A DNA stretch of 64,000 nt, taken from NCBI RefSeq assembly GCF_000474945.1, contig NZ_KI440836.1, forward strand, positions 1 through 64,000, given 5' to 3'. Position numbers and translations under genes: made by a program. Below, piece by piece: positions 1-9,576 of this stretch (position 1 is its first letter; the number at the start of each line of letters is the position of its first letter). Under the pieces are notes generated by a model. It searched no databases. It had not been told where the DNA came from and was given only the letters and a program-made list of their open reading frames with translations. Source of the DNA: Solimonas soli DSM 21787. GTDB taxonomy: Bacteria > Pseudomonadota > Gammaproteobacteria > Nevskiales > Nevskiaceae.

Positions 1-1192
<1,192 letters not shown>

Positions 1193-1346
1193 CGCGCAGT
1201 CTCCGTTACTTCTCTTTCGCCGGAACAGGGCGCCGATCGGCGCCATTCATAAAAAGCACAAAGACGGCCGCCGCGCCCGCGTCTTCCGCGTCGCCGCAAC
1301 CGCCGTCGGATTCGCCGCTACCGCAATGCCGCGAACCGCTTGAATC

Positions 1347-1422
1347 TGGTGCCCACGAAAGGAATCGAACCTTCGACCTCACCCTTACCAAGGGTGTGCT
1401 CTACCGACTGAGCTACGTGGGC
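1347..1422 (-). tRNA. tRNA-Thr (GGT)
   Basis: 76-nt cloverleaf on the minus strand. The acceptor stem is GCCCACG/CGTGGGC, the anticodon loop is TTGGTAA (anticodon GGT), the T arm carries GTTCGATTC, and CCA is encoded. It is the last tRNA before tuf, separated by about 150 bases that hold only the tuf leader. Confidence 0.97.
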
Positions 1423-1450
1423 TTGCAAGCACTCATCAACTGGCGTCGAC

Positions 1451-1524
1451 TGGAGCGGGTGAAGGGAATCGAACCCTCATAGGAAGCTTGGAAGGCTTCT
1501 GCTCTACCATTGAGCTACACCCGC
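1451..1524 (-). tRNA. tRNA-Gly (TCC)
   Basis: 74-nt cloverleaf with acceptor GCGGGTG/CACCCGC, anticodon loop CTTCCAA (anticodon TCC) and encoded CCA after the discriminator base. It lies between tRNA-Tyr and tRNA-Thr in the same operon. Confidence 0.97.
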
Positions 1525-1558
1525 CTCACCCGACAACCGCCGTCAATATCGTCAAAAC

Positions 1559-1645
1559 TGGTGGAGGGAGGTGGATTCGAACCACCGTAGGCGTTAAGCC
1601 AGCAGATTTACAGTCTGCCCTCGTTGGCCGCTTGAGTATCCCTCC
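1559..1645 (-). tRNA. tRNA-Tyr (GTA)
   Basis: 87-nt class II tRNA with a long variable arm. The acceptor is GGAGGGA/TCCCTCC, the anticodon loop is CTGTAAA (anticodon GTA) and CCA is encoded. It is the first gene of the tRNA–tuf operon; the promoter candidate is about 40 bases upstream. Confidence 0.97.
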
Positions 1646-1686
1646 GCCACGGCCTCGCCGGACGTCAAGCCCGGAAAGGGCCGCGT

Positions 1687-1715
1687 ATTCTCGTCGCCGA
1701 GGTGCCTTGCGTCAA
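1687..1715 (-). promoter_or_regulatory. Promoter of the tRNA-Tyr–Gly–Thr–tuf operon
   Basis: Minus-strand -35 TTGACG (1710–1715), 17-bp spacer and -10 GAGAAT (1687–1692), followed by a GC-rich ACGCGGCCC discriminator typical of stringently controlled stable-RNA promoters. It sits about 40 bases upstream of tRNA-Tyr, between it and purD. Confidence 0.65.
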
Positions 1716-1745
1716 GGAGATTCAGCGGCTTTCAACGATCGCCGC

Positions 1746-3041
1746 TCAGACTTCGCGGGCGATCGCGCGGTAGCCGATATCGCGCCGGTGCTGCTCGCCG
1801 TCCCAGGCGATCTTGTCGACGGCGGCATAGGCAGCCCGCTGCGCGTCGCGCACCGTCGCGCCGCGCGCGACCACGCAGAGCACGCGGCCGCCGCTGGTGA
1901 CGACGGCGCCGTCGTCACGCAACGCCGTGCCGGCATGAAAGACCTTCGCGGCGCCGAGCTCGGCGTCGAGGCCGCGGATCACGTCGCCCTTGCGGATCGT
2001 GCCCGGATAACCGTGCGCCGCCATGACGACGCCGAGCGTCGGCTGCGGATTCCACACCGGCGTGACGGCGTCGAGCCGCCCGGCGACGGCGGCCTCCAGC
2101 AGTTCGAGCAGCCCGGAATCGAGGCGGAACAGGATGGGCTGCGTCTCCGGATCGCCCATGCGCACATTGAACTCGAGCACGCGCGGCTCGCCGCGGCCGT
2201 TGATCATCAGGCCGGCGTAGAGAAAGCCGGTGAACGGCGCGCCCTCGGCGGCCATGCCGCGCAGGGTCGGCTCGATCACCTCGCGGCAGGCGCGCGCGTG
2301 CACCGCCGGCGTCACCACCGGCGCCGGCGAATAGGCGCCCATGCCGCCGGTGTTCGGACCGCTGTCGCCGTCGCCGATGCGCTTGTGATCCTGCGACGTC
2401 GCCATGACCACGTACTGCTGGCCGCTGGCGACGACGATGAAGCTGGCCTCCTCGCCCTCGAGGAAATCCTCGACCACCACGCGCGCGCCGGCCTGGCCGA
2501 GCAGGCTGCCGCCGAGCATGTCGCGCACCGCGGCCTGCGCCTCCTCGACCGTCGTGGCGACGACCACGCCCTTGCCGGCGGCGAGGCCGTCGGCCTTGAC
2601 CACGATCGGCGCGCCGCGCTCGGCGATGTAGGCGACGGCGGGCGCGATCTCGGTGAACACGCGGTATTGCGCGGTCGGGATGCGGTGACGCTCGAGGAAA
2701 TCCTTGGTGAAGGCCTTCGAGGCCTCGAGCTGGGCGGCGGCGCGCGTCGGTCCGAAGATGGCGAGTCCGGCGGCCTGGAAGGCGTCGACGACGCCGAGCG
2801 CCAGCGGCGCTTCCGGGCCCACGACCGTGAACCCGACGCCCTCGCGCCGCGCCAGCGCCAGCAGGCCGGCGACGTCCTCGACGGCGACCGCGGCATTACG
2901 GCACTTCGCCTCGCGCGCGGTGCCGGCATTGCCCGGCGCGACGATGACTTCGGCGACGCGCGGCGACTGCGCGAGTTTCCAGGCCAGCGCGTGCTCGCGC
3001 CCGCCGCTGCCGATCACCAGTACCTTGAGCGCCTCAGCCAT
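1746..3041 (-). CDS. purD: Phosphoribosylamine--glycine ligase
   Basis: Second step of de novo purine synthesis: phosphoribosylamine + glycine + ATP gives GAR. The 431-residue length is normal. It begins with VLVIGSGGREHALAWKLAQ (GSGGREHA at 11–18), followed by the ATP-grasp domain with VKADGLAAGKGV, MGAYSPAP and FNVRMGDPETQ. The ATG at 3041 is the only plausible start. A weak -10 (TACCCT) lies about 40 bases upstream. It stands alone rather than beside purH; the next gene downstream is the tRNA operon, which has its own promoter. Confidence 0.97.
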   Translation of the reverse strand: MAEALKVLVIGSGGREHALAWKLAQSPRVAEVIVAPGNAGTAREAKCRNAAVAVEDVAGLLALARREGVGFTVVGPEAPLALGVVDAFQAAGLAIFGPTRAAAQLEASKAFTKDFLERHRIPTAQYRVFTEIAPAVAYIAERGAPIVVKADGLAAGKGVVVATTVEEAQAAVRDMLGGSLLGQAGARVVVEDFLEGEEASFIVVASGQQYVVMATSQDHKRIGDGDSGPNTGGMGAYSPAPVVTPAVHARACREVIEPTLRGMAAEGAPFTGFLYAGLMINGRGEPRVLEFNVRMGDPETQPILFRLDSGLLELLEAAVAGRLDAVTPVWNPQPTLGVVMAAHGYPGTIRKGDVIRGLDAELGAAKVFHAGTALRDDGAVVTSGGRVLCVVARGATVRDAQRAAYAAVDKIAWDGEQHRRDIGYRAIAREV

Positions 3042-3095
3042 GACTCACCCGCTTTGCGGAATAGGGATTTTGGGGGGCGCTAGGGTACCGGAAAG

Positions 3096-3127
3096 AAAAA
3101 CCCGCGGTGGCCGAAGCCACCGCGGGT
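3096..3127 (-). terminator. Rho-independent terminator of the glycine-zipper lipoprotein gene
   Basis: Minus-strand 12-bp stem ACCCGCGGTGGC/GCCACCGCGGGT with a 4-base loop, followed by TTTTT. It ends 23 bases after the stop of the upstream lipoprotein gene and before purD. Confidence 0.85.
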
Positions 3128-3150
3128 CGGGACCATCTGCCGCCGCCGGA

Positions 3151-3750
3151 TCAGCGCGGCAGGATGGTGTTGCCGTCGACGCGCACCTTTTCGCCGACCG
3201 ACAGGCCGCCGAGTTCGGGCACGTTGATGACGCGCGAGCTGCCGGTTTCCATCGTCACCGTGACATCGTAGGTCGTGGTGGCGCGGATCTGCTGCTCGGC
3301 CATGTGACCGCCGACGGCGCCGGCGATCGCGCCGAGCACGGTCGCCGCGTCCTTGCCCTTGCCCTTGCCGAACTGGTGGCCGATCACGCCGCCGGCGACA
3401 CCGCCGGCGACCGCGCCGGCGCCCGAGCCCTGACCCTTCTGGCGAACCTCGGCGATGTTGCTGATCGTGCCGCAGTCGTAGCAAACCTGCGGTTCGGGTG
3501 CCGGAGCCGGTGCCGGTGCCGGTGCCGGCGCGACCGGGCGCGGCTTCGGTCTCGGCTTGGGGACCGGCGCGGGCGCCGGCTCGGCCGGTGCCGGGGCCGG
3601 TTCCTCGGCGGGCGCCGGCGCGGTTTCGGCGGGCACGGGCTGCTGGGCCGGGTCGGTGACCGGCGGCGGCTCCTGCGGTTTGCTGCAGGCCGCGACGGTC
3701 AGCGCGAGCGCCAGCGCGGCAAGCGATGGGCGCAGGGACGAGATGTTCAT
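3151..3750 (-). CDS. Glycine-zipper outer-membrane lipoprotein, Pro/Ala-rich
   Basis: 199-residue lipoprotein related to the 17-kDa antigen/SlyB glycine-zipper family. The start at 3750 (MNISSLRPSLAALAL) is chosen for its GAGGGGGG ribosome site and because it gives a proper lipobox, LTVAAC; the frame runs further upstream without a signal peptide. After the Cys comes a long Pro/Ala/Glu-Lys stretch, probably a spacer through the periplasm or peptidoglycan. Then a CYDCG motif, two glycine-zipper segments (GAGAVAGGVAGGVIGHQFG and GAIAGAVGGHMAE) and a C-terminal beta domain follow. The role is probably envelope stability, by analogy only. It is followed by its own terminator. Confidence 0.85.
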   Translation of the reverse strand: MNISSLRPSLAALALALTVAACSKPQEPPPVTDPAQQPVPAETAPAPAEEPAPAPAEPAPAPVPKPRPKPRPVAPAPAPAPAPAPEPQVCYDCGTISNIAEVRQKGQGSGAGAVAGGVAGGVIGHQFGKGKGKDAATVLGAIAGAVGGHMAEQQIRATTTYDVTVTMETGSSRVINVPELGGLSVGEKVRVDGNTILPR

Positions 3751-3887
3751 GAATACCCCCCTCGAATGAAGAAGTAGTTGCTGATGGGCGCGGACTGTAG
3801 AGCGCATCGCTGAGCCGAAACTGAATTGCCGGCGGCGCGAGGCGCAAGCATTGCGCGGCGCGGCCGCTGCATGCAAGCGCTGTTCTC

Positions 3888-5204
3888 CTACGAAAGCGCC
3901 GAGAGTCTGGCGCTCGTCACCGACAGCCGGTAGATCAGCGTCTCGGCGAACACCTTGTAGAAGCGCAGCTGGCAGTCGCGCGACATGTCGTCGAGCAGGG
4001 TCGCGTTGACCTTCAGGGCCAGCACCCGTGTCGTCGCCACGACGGTGGCGGTGCGCTTGGTCGTGCTGAGAAAGCCGATCTCGCCGACGCAGTCGCCCTT
4101 CTCGAGCTGGTGCAGCAGCTTGCCGCGCTTGCGCACCTCGGCGCTGCCAAGCGCGAGGATGAAGAAGGCGTTGTCGATCTCGCCCTCGCGGATCAGCGCG
4201 TCGCCGGGGTTGTACGTCGCCATCTGGCTGACGGCGAGGATCTCGTCGATCTCGTCATCGCTGAAGGTGCTGAAGAAGCGCAGGCGACGCAGGGAATCGC
4301 GCGATTCGCGGCGCGTGACCTGGTGATCGGAAAGCCGCAACTGGTCGAACAGCCGGCTCAGCGTCGCCGCCAGCTCGTGCCCGGACTGGAAACGCTGCGC
4401 CGGGTCCTTGAGCAGCAGGCGCTCGACGACGTCGGACACCGCTTCCGGCACTTCGGGCCGCAGATCGCGCACCCGCGGCGCCGGCGTATGGCGGATGGCG
4501 CGGAACAGCAGCGGCAGCTCGGCATCGGTGAATGGCGGCGTGCCGACCAGGAGCTGGAACATCACGGCGCCGAGCGCGTAGAGATCGCTGGCCGGGCCCA
4601 GCCTGGCGCGCGTGATCTGCTCCGGCGACATGTACAGGGGCGAGCCGAGCACGCCCTGGCCGCCGGCGGAGGTGCGCCCGGTGATCTCGGCGATCGAGAA
4701 ATCCATCAGCTTCGGCACGCCCTCGCGCGTCAGCATGATGTTGCCGGGCTTGATGTCGCGATGCAGGACACCCTTGCCGTGCGCGTAGTCGAGCGCCTTG
4801 GCGCACTTGAAGACGATGTCGAGCACCTGCGCGAGCGGCGCGCGACGCGCGCCGGGGCGGCACAGCGGCTGCAATGTCTCGCCGTCGACGTATTCCATGA
4901 CCAGATAGCTGAGCTCGGCTTCGACGCCGGCGTCGTACAGGGCGACGATGTGCGGATGCTGCAGCATGCCGGCGGCGCGCGCCTCGGCGAAGAAGCCGCG
5001 CTCGTGGGCGGCATCGTCGGCATCGGGATCGTGCAGGGCCACCTTCACCGCGACGTCGCGCTGCACGAAGGGATCGAAGCCCTTGAAGACCACGCCGCAG
5101 GCGCCGCGGCCGAGTTCGGCGAGCAGCTGATACTTGCCGATCTGCGTCGGTGCCCGCGCGATCGCGCCACCACCGCCCGCCGCAGACTGTTCTTGCTCGA
5201 CCAT
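3888..5204 (-). CDS. Ser/Thr protein kinase fused to a cyclic-nucleotide-binding domain
   Basis: 438-residue cytoplasmic Hanks-type kinase. Residues about 25–290 form the kinase: glycine loop GRGACG (32–37), Lys54, helix-C Glu74, HRDIKPGN (148–155), then DFS at 168–170 where DFG is usual, and an APE-like MSPEQ. Residues about 305–430 form a CAP/PKA-type cNMP fold with the phosphate-binding cassette GEIGFLSTTKRTATV, including the Glu and Arg that bind ligand. No transmembrane segment or PASTA repeats are seen. So catalytic and regulatory parts of a PKA-like system are on one chain; activation by cAMP or cGMP is inference. It lies 60 bases downstream of the hydrolase pair; a TATGCT -10 in that gap suggests its own promoter. 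Confidence 0.9.
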   Translation of the reverse strand: MVEQEQSAAGGGGAIARAPTQIGKYQLLAELGRGACGVVFKGFDPFVQRDVAVKVALHDPDADDAAHERGFFAEARAAGMLQHPHIVALYDAGVEAELSYLVMEYVDGETLQPLCRPGARRAPLAQVLDIVFKCAKALDYAHGKGVLHRDIKPGNIMLTREGVPKLMDFSIAEITGRTSAGGQGVLGSPLYMSPEQITRARLGPASDLYALGAVMFQLLVGTPPFTDAELPLLFRAIRHTPAPRVRDLRPEVPEAVSDVVERLLLKDPAQRFQSGHELAATLSRLFDQLRLSDHQVTRRESRDSLRRLRFFSTFSDDEIDEILAVSQMATYNPGDALIREGEIDNAFFILALGSAEVRKRGKLLHQLEKGDCVGEIGFLSTTKRTATVVATTRVLALKVNATLLDDMSRDCQLRFYKVFAETLIYRLSVTSARLSALS

Positions 5205-5264
5205 GCGCCCCGCCCTCGACCCGCAGCGAGCATAGCCGGGGCGTGGCGGAGCAACCAGCCGCCG

Positions 5265-6143
5265 TCAGCGCGGCTCTGTGATGGAGTCGTGGAAGGCGAG
5301 CACGGCGCGCAGCGTGCGGTCCGGCGCCTCGACGTGCGGGAAATGGCCGATGCCGTCGAGCAGCACGACGTCGGCATTCGGCATCTGCGCGCGGTAGCGC
5401 TCGACCATGGCGGTGCCGAATACCGGGTCGGCAGCGCCGTAAATGAGGCGCGCCGGCACGCCGGACGCGCGCAAGGCCTCGCCCCAGCGACTGCGCAGGG
5501 CGCGCCGTTCCCGCGTGTAGTGCAGCAGGCTGCGCACGACACGGCGGCCGTCGCGCAGGCACAGCAGCGTCCAGTAATCGTGCAGCTCGATCAGCCCCGG
5601 CTGCGTCTGCGGACCAAACAGCGCGCAAAGATCCGCGCTGAAGCGGCGCAGTCCGGCCACCCGTACAAACACGGCGCCGAACGGGCTCAGCAGAAAGCGC
5701 TCGAGCCAGGACGCGCGATGTGCCTCGACGAACGGCGAGCCGTTCAGGAGTACCACGCTGCACGGCCGCGCCGCCGCCTTGCCCTCGCGCGCACGCGCCA
5801 GCAGTTCCTGCGCGACGCAGACGCCGTAGCTGTGCGCGAGCAGATGCACGCGCGTCACGCCGCGCGCGGCCAGCAGGCGCTCGGCGAGATGGGCCTGTTC
5901 GGCGATCGAGTAGGCATGCGGATACGGCTTGTCGGAAAAGCCGAAGCCGAGGAAGTCGAACGCGATGACGTGTGCGAAGCGCCGCAGCAGGCCGGGCCAC
6001 ATGGCTTCGAAATCCCAGGACGCGGTCGGCAGGCCGTGCAGCAGCAGCAGCGCTTCGTCGCCGCCGCCCTGCGCATGCACGAAGATCGAGCGGCCGTCGA
6101 AATCGAAGGTACTGCCGGTATCGCGCCAGCGGCTCAGGCTCAT
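5265..6143 (-). CDS. Alpha/beta hydrolase (haloalkane dehalogenase/epoxide hydrolase-like fold)
   Basis: 292-residue alpha/beta hydrolase of unknown substrate. It has LLLHGLPTASWDFE (oxyanion region), a nucleophile elbow AHSYGV with Ser, an acidic residue in IYGAADPVFG and the C-terminal catalytic His in GIGHFPHVEAPD. The start at 6143 (MSLSRWRDTG) overlaps the stop of the upstream esterase gene in ATGA, so the two are translationally coupled. No signal peptide, so cytoplasmic. Family assignment is firm, substrate is not. Confidence 0.88.
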   Translation of the reverse strand: MSLSRWRDTGSTFDFDGRSIFVHAQGGGDEALLLLHGLPTASWDFEAMWPGLLRRFAHVIAFDFLGFGFSDKPYPHAYSIAEQAHLAERLLAARGVTRVHLLAHSYGVCVAQELLARAREGKAAARPCSVVLLNGSPFVEAHRASWLERFLLSPFGAVFVRVAGLRRFSADLCALFGPQTQPGLIELHDYWTLLCLRDGRRVVRSLLHYTRERRALRSRWGEALRASGVPARLIYGAADPVFGTAMVERYRAQMPNADVVLLDGIGHFPHVEAPDRTLRAVLAFHDSITEPR

Positions 6144-7063
6144 GGCGAGCGTGTCTGCCGGACGATGAAGTCCGCCGCCTCGCGCAGTGCCGCGTCGGCC
6201 TCCGGAACCTTGCCGGCGAACACCTGCCAGACGTGCCACAGGCCGCGCCAGACCTTGTATTCGACCTCGACGCCGGCGGCACCGGCGCGTTCGGCGAGCC
6301 GCCGCGCATCGTCGTACAGCAGCTCGGTATCGGTGACCTGCACCAGCAGCGGCGGCAGGCCGCGTAGATCGGCGAACAGCGGCGAGGCCAGCGCGGTTTG
6401 CGCCGGCCGGCCAGCGAGATAGGCGGCGGCCGCCTCGCGCAGCATCTGCGGATCGAGGATCAGCTCGCTGGCCGCACGGCTGACGATCGTCTCGCCGCCG
6501 AGGCTCAGATCGACCCAGGGCGAGAACAGCACGATGCCGGCCGGCATCGGCAGGCCCGCCTCGCGAACCTGCAGGGCGCAGGCCAGCGCCAGGCCGCCGC
6601 CCGCGGAATCGCCGGCCAGCACGATGTCGGCCGCCGCGATGCCGCGTTCGAGCAGGCCGCGGTAGGCGGCCAGCGCATCGGCGGGCGCGGCCGGAAACGG
6701 ATGTTCCGGCGCCAGCCGATAGTCGACCGCGACGACGCGCGCCTGCGCCCACTCGGCGAGCCGGGCGTTGACCGCGCGATAGATGCGCGCGGCGCCGAAC
6801 AGGTAGGCGCCGCCGTGCAGATAGAGCACGACGCGACGGGCCGGCTGGTGCGTCGAACTGATCCACTCCACCGGCACGCCGCGCAGCGTGTCGGCCGCCG
6901 TGCGCGTGAACGGCGCGATCGGCAGGCGCGCCACCATCGCCACGCGCAACAAGGCGCGCCGGCGCAGCGCCACCGAACGGCCGGCGCGGAAGATCGGCGC
7001 GAGCAGCCAGCGCACGGGACGGCGCCAGGCGATCGCACGCAGGGAAGGACCTCGCTCACTCAT
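6140..7063 (-). CDS. HSL-type alpha/beta hydrolase (lipase/esterase)
   Basis: 307-residue carboxyl-ester hydrolase of the hormone-sensitive-lipase family. It has the oxyanion motif YLHGGAYLFG, the nucleophile motif GDSAGGG, YRLAPEHPFPAAP, and a C-terminal His in RGLWHVWQ. I choose the ATG at 7063 (MSERGPSLRA) over the one at 7123. A -10 element TATGCT (7070–7075) lies exactly 6 bases before 7063, and the longer form would run through the divergent promoter of the M61 peptidase. It is the first gene of a coupled pair with the next hydrolase. Confidence 0.85.
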   Translation of the reverse strand: MSERGPSLRAIAWRRPVRWLLAPIFRAGRSVALRRRALLRVAMVARLPIAPFTRTAADTLRGVPVEWISSTHQPARRVVLYLHGGAYLFGAARIYRAVNARLAEWAQARVVAVDYRLAPEHPFPAAPADALAAYRGLLERGIAAADIVLAGDSAGGGLALACALQVREAGLPMPAGIVLFSPWVDLSLGGETIVSRAASELILDPQMLREAAAAYLAGRPAQTALASPLFADLRGLPPLLVQVTDTELLYDDARRLAERAGAAGVEVEYKVWRGLWHVWQVFAGKVPEADAALREAADFIVRQTRSP

Positions 7064-7124
7064 GCGCCGAGCATAGCCAAACCGCCGCCGTGCCGGCGCA
7101 CCGGCATAATAGGCGGCATTCATC

Positions 7125-8927
7125 GTGTCGGATTCTGGGTTCGTGAGCCTCGTCGTTTACCACGTCCGCGCCGCCGATCTGCGCGCGCACCTGTTCGAAG
7201 TCCGTTGCCGTCTCGCCGCGCCTGACCCGCAGGGACAGGTGTTCAGCCTGCCCAGCTGGCTGCGCGGCAGCTACCTGATCCGCGACTTCGCCAAGCACGT
7301 TGTCGGCCTGCGCGCCGAAAGCGGCGGCCGGCCGCTCGCCATCGAACGCCTCGACAAGCGCTCGTTCCGCTGCGCGGCAAGCGCGGCGCCGCTGGAAATC
7401 GTCTACCGCGTGCACGCCTTCGACGAGTCGGTGCGCAAGGCCTGGCTCGACACGCGGCGCGGCTTCTTCAACGGCAGCTCGCTCTTCTACTGCCCGCGGG
7501 GTTGCGAGCGCGGCGAGTTCACGGTGGAACTCGAGGCCCCGGCCGATCCGCTCGCCGCCGGCTGGCGCGTGGCGACCACGCTGCGCGCGGTCGAGATCGA
7601 CGCGCGCGGCTACGGCCGCTACCGCGCCGCCGACTACGAAGAGCTCATCGACCATCCGGTCGAGATGGCGGACTTCCAGCGCATCGACTTCGATGTCGAC
7701 GGCATTCCGCATGCGCTGGTGCTGTCCGGCCGCGTCGACGCCGATCTGCCGCGCGTCGCCGCCGATCTGGCGCGCATCTGCCACGTCGAGCGCGAGCTGT
7801 TCGGCCAGGAGCCGAAGCTCGACCAGTACCTGTTCCTGACCCACGTCGTCGCCAACGGCTACGGCGGTCTCGAACATCGCGATTCGACCGCGCTGATCTG
7901 CTCGCGCGGCGACTTCCCGCGCCGCGGCGACAGCAAGCTGAGCAAGGACTACCGCACCTTCCTCGGCCTCTGCAGCCACGAGTATTTCCACTTGTGGAAC
8001 GTCAAGCGCATCGCGGCCGCGCGCTTCCTCGCCTCCGATCTCGGCAGCGAGGCCTATTCGCAGGATCTCTGGCACTACGAGGGCGTGACCTCGTACTACG
8101 ACGATCTGTTCCTGCTGCGCGCGGGGCTGATCGACGCCGCGACCTATCTCGACGTGGTCGCCGAAAACGCCACGCGCCTGGAGCGCATGCCGGGCCGCAA
8201 GCAGCAGACGCTCGCCGACGCCAGCTTCGAAGCCTGGATCAAGTACTACCAGCCCGACGACAACACGCCGAACGCGGCGGTCAATTACTACGTGAAGGGC
8301 GCGCTCGTCGCGCTATGCCTCGATCTGCGCCTGCGCCGCGATTCCGCGACGACGCTCGATACCGTGCAGCGCGAGGCGTGGCGGCGCTGGGGCGCAACGG
8401 GCGCCGGCGTGCCGGAAGGCGGCCTCGAACAGCTGGCGCAGGAGTTGTCGGGTCTCGATCTCGCCGCCTTCTTCGACCACGCCCTGCGTTCGACCGAGGA
8501 GCTCCCGCTCGCCGAGCTGCTCGCGGATTTCGGCGTGCGCGCCGCGCGCCGCGCCGCCGTCTCCGACAGCGACATCGGCGGCTGGGTCGCCGGCGATCCG
8601 CCGCGCAGCTGGGCCGGCCTCAAGCTGCGGCCGGGCGAGACGCGCGTCATGCACGTGCTCAGCGACAGTCCCGCGCGACAGGCCGGAGTCTCGGCAAACG
8701 ACCAGATCGTCGCGCTCGACGGCCTGCGCGTCAGCGCCGCCAACTGGCAGGCCCATGTCGCGGCGCTGGAGCCGGGCCGTCGCTACGCGCTGCACGTCTT
8801 CCGCAACGACGAGCTGCTCGAACTCGACTTCGTGCCGGCCGCGCCGCCGCAGGACACCTGGACGCTGACGCTCACCGATGCGAGCGAGGCGGTTGCGGCG
8901 CGGCGCAAGGCCTGGATCGGCGTCTGA
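7125..8927 (+). CDS. M61-family metallopeptidase with PDZ domain
   Basis: 600-residue glycyl-aminopeptidase-type metalloprotease. The zinc site HEYFH is at 285–289 in SHEYFHLWNVKRI, with the third ligand Glu319 in HYEGVTSYYDDL. A PDZ domain occupies about 490–575 (SPARQAGVSANDQIVALDG). No signal peptide, so probably cytoplasmic. It starts at GTG 7125; an in-frame GTG at 7143 is an alternative. A CATAAT -10 at 7105–7110 serves it, divergent from the esterase gene. It leads the operon with plsY, birA and coaX, with 1 base to plsY. Confidence 0.9.
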   Translation: MSDSGFVSLVVYHVRAADLRAHLFEVRCRLAAPDPQGQVFSLPSWLRGSYLIRDFAKHVVGLRAESGGRPLAIERLDKRSFRCAASAAPLEIVYRVHAFDESVRKAWLDTRRGFFNGSSLFYCPRGCERGEFTVELEAPADPLAAGWRVATTLRAVEIDARGYGRYRAADYEELIDHPVEMADFQRIDFDVDGIPHALVLSGRVDADLPRVAADLARICHVERELFGQEPKLDQYLFLTHVVANGYGGLEHRDSTALICSRGDFPRRGDSKLSKDYRTFLGLCSHEYFHLWNVKRIAAARFLASDLGSEAYSQDLWHYEGVTSYYDDLFLLRAGLIDAATYLDVVAENATRLERMPGRKQQTLADASFEAWIKYYQPDDNTPNAAVNYYVKGALVALCLDLRLRRDSATTLDTVQREAWRRWGATGAGVPEGGLEQLAQELSGLDLAAFFDHALRSTEELPLAELLADFGVRAARRAAVSDSDIGGWVAGDPPRSWAGLKLRPGETRVMHVLSDSPARQAGVSANDQIVALDGLRVSAANWQAHVAALEPGRRYALHVFRNDELLELDFVPAAPPQDTWTLTLTDASEAVAARRKAWIGV

Positions 8928-8928
8928 G

Positions 8929-9576
8929 ATGAGCGATCTGATCATCAAGGCGCTCCTCGCCTATCTGCTCGGCAACGTCATGGGCGGCCAGCTGATCGGC
9001 CTGCTGCGCGGCGGCATCGATTTGCGCAAGGTCGGCAGCGGCAATGTCGGCGCCACCAATGCCTTGCGCACGCAAGGCGCCGCCTTCGCGCTCGGCGTGC
9101 TCGCCATCGATGTCGCCAAGGGCGTCATCGCCGCGCTGGCGATCCCGCATCTGCCGGCGTTCGGCGCGCCGCTGTTCGCTGCCCATGAACAGGCTTACGT
9201 GTGCGGCGTCGCGGTCGCGCTCGGCCATTGCTATCCGGCGCTGTACGGCTTTCACGGCGGCAAGGGCGTCGCCACGCTGGCCGGCGTGTTCGGCGCGCTG
9301 CTCACGCCGGCGCTGGCCTGGATTCTCGCGGCCTTCGTGCTGCTCGTCGCGCTGACCGGCTACGTCAGCCTGGCCACGCTCGGCGCCGCCGCGACCGCGA
9401 TCGCCTGGGTCGCGCTGACCCTGCCCGGCGGTCTCGCCTCGCCGGCCGGCATGTTCACGCTGGCCATGGCCCTGCTCATCGTCTGGAAGCATCGCGAGAA
9501 CATCGGCCGCCTGCTCAATGGCGGCGAAAACCGTTTCGAGAAAGCACGGGTGCTGGGCCGATGGCTGTCGCGCTGA
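8929..9576 (+). CDS. plsY: Acyl-phosphate:glycerol-3-phosphate acyltransferase
   Basis: 215-residue polytopic inner-membrane enzyme that acylates glycerol-3-phosphate from acyl-phosphate, the first step of phospholipid synthesis. It shows the family motifs GSGNVGATNALRTQG and FHGGKGVAT and several hydrophobic helices. The ATG at 8929 follows the peptidase stop by one base. The end overlaps birA by 16 bases. Confidence 0.95.
   Translation: MSDLIIKALLAYLLGNVMGGQLIGLLRGGIDLRKVGSGNVGATNALRTQGAAFALGVLAIDVAKGVIAALAIPHLPAFGAPLFAAHEQAYVCGVAVALGHCYPALYGFHGGKGVATLAGVFGALLTPALAWILAAFVLLVALTGYVSLATLGAAATAIAWVALTLPGGLASPAGMFTLAMALLIVWKHRENIGRLLNGGENRFEKARVLGRWLSR

Noticed and set aside
1488-3083. 531-codon plus-strand open frame
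   Set aside because: Runs through tRNA-Tyr and antisense to purD; no motif.
3490-3660. GCCGGTGCCGGTGCC-like low-complexity repeat
   Set aside because: Codes the Pro/Ala linker of the lipoprotein; no CRISPR spacing or conserved repeat-spacer structure.
4110-6422. 770-codon plus-strand open frame
   Set aside because: Antisense to the kinase and hydrolases, which have clear catalytic motifs on the minus strand.
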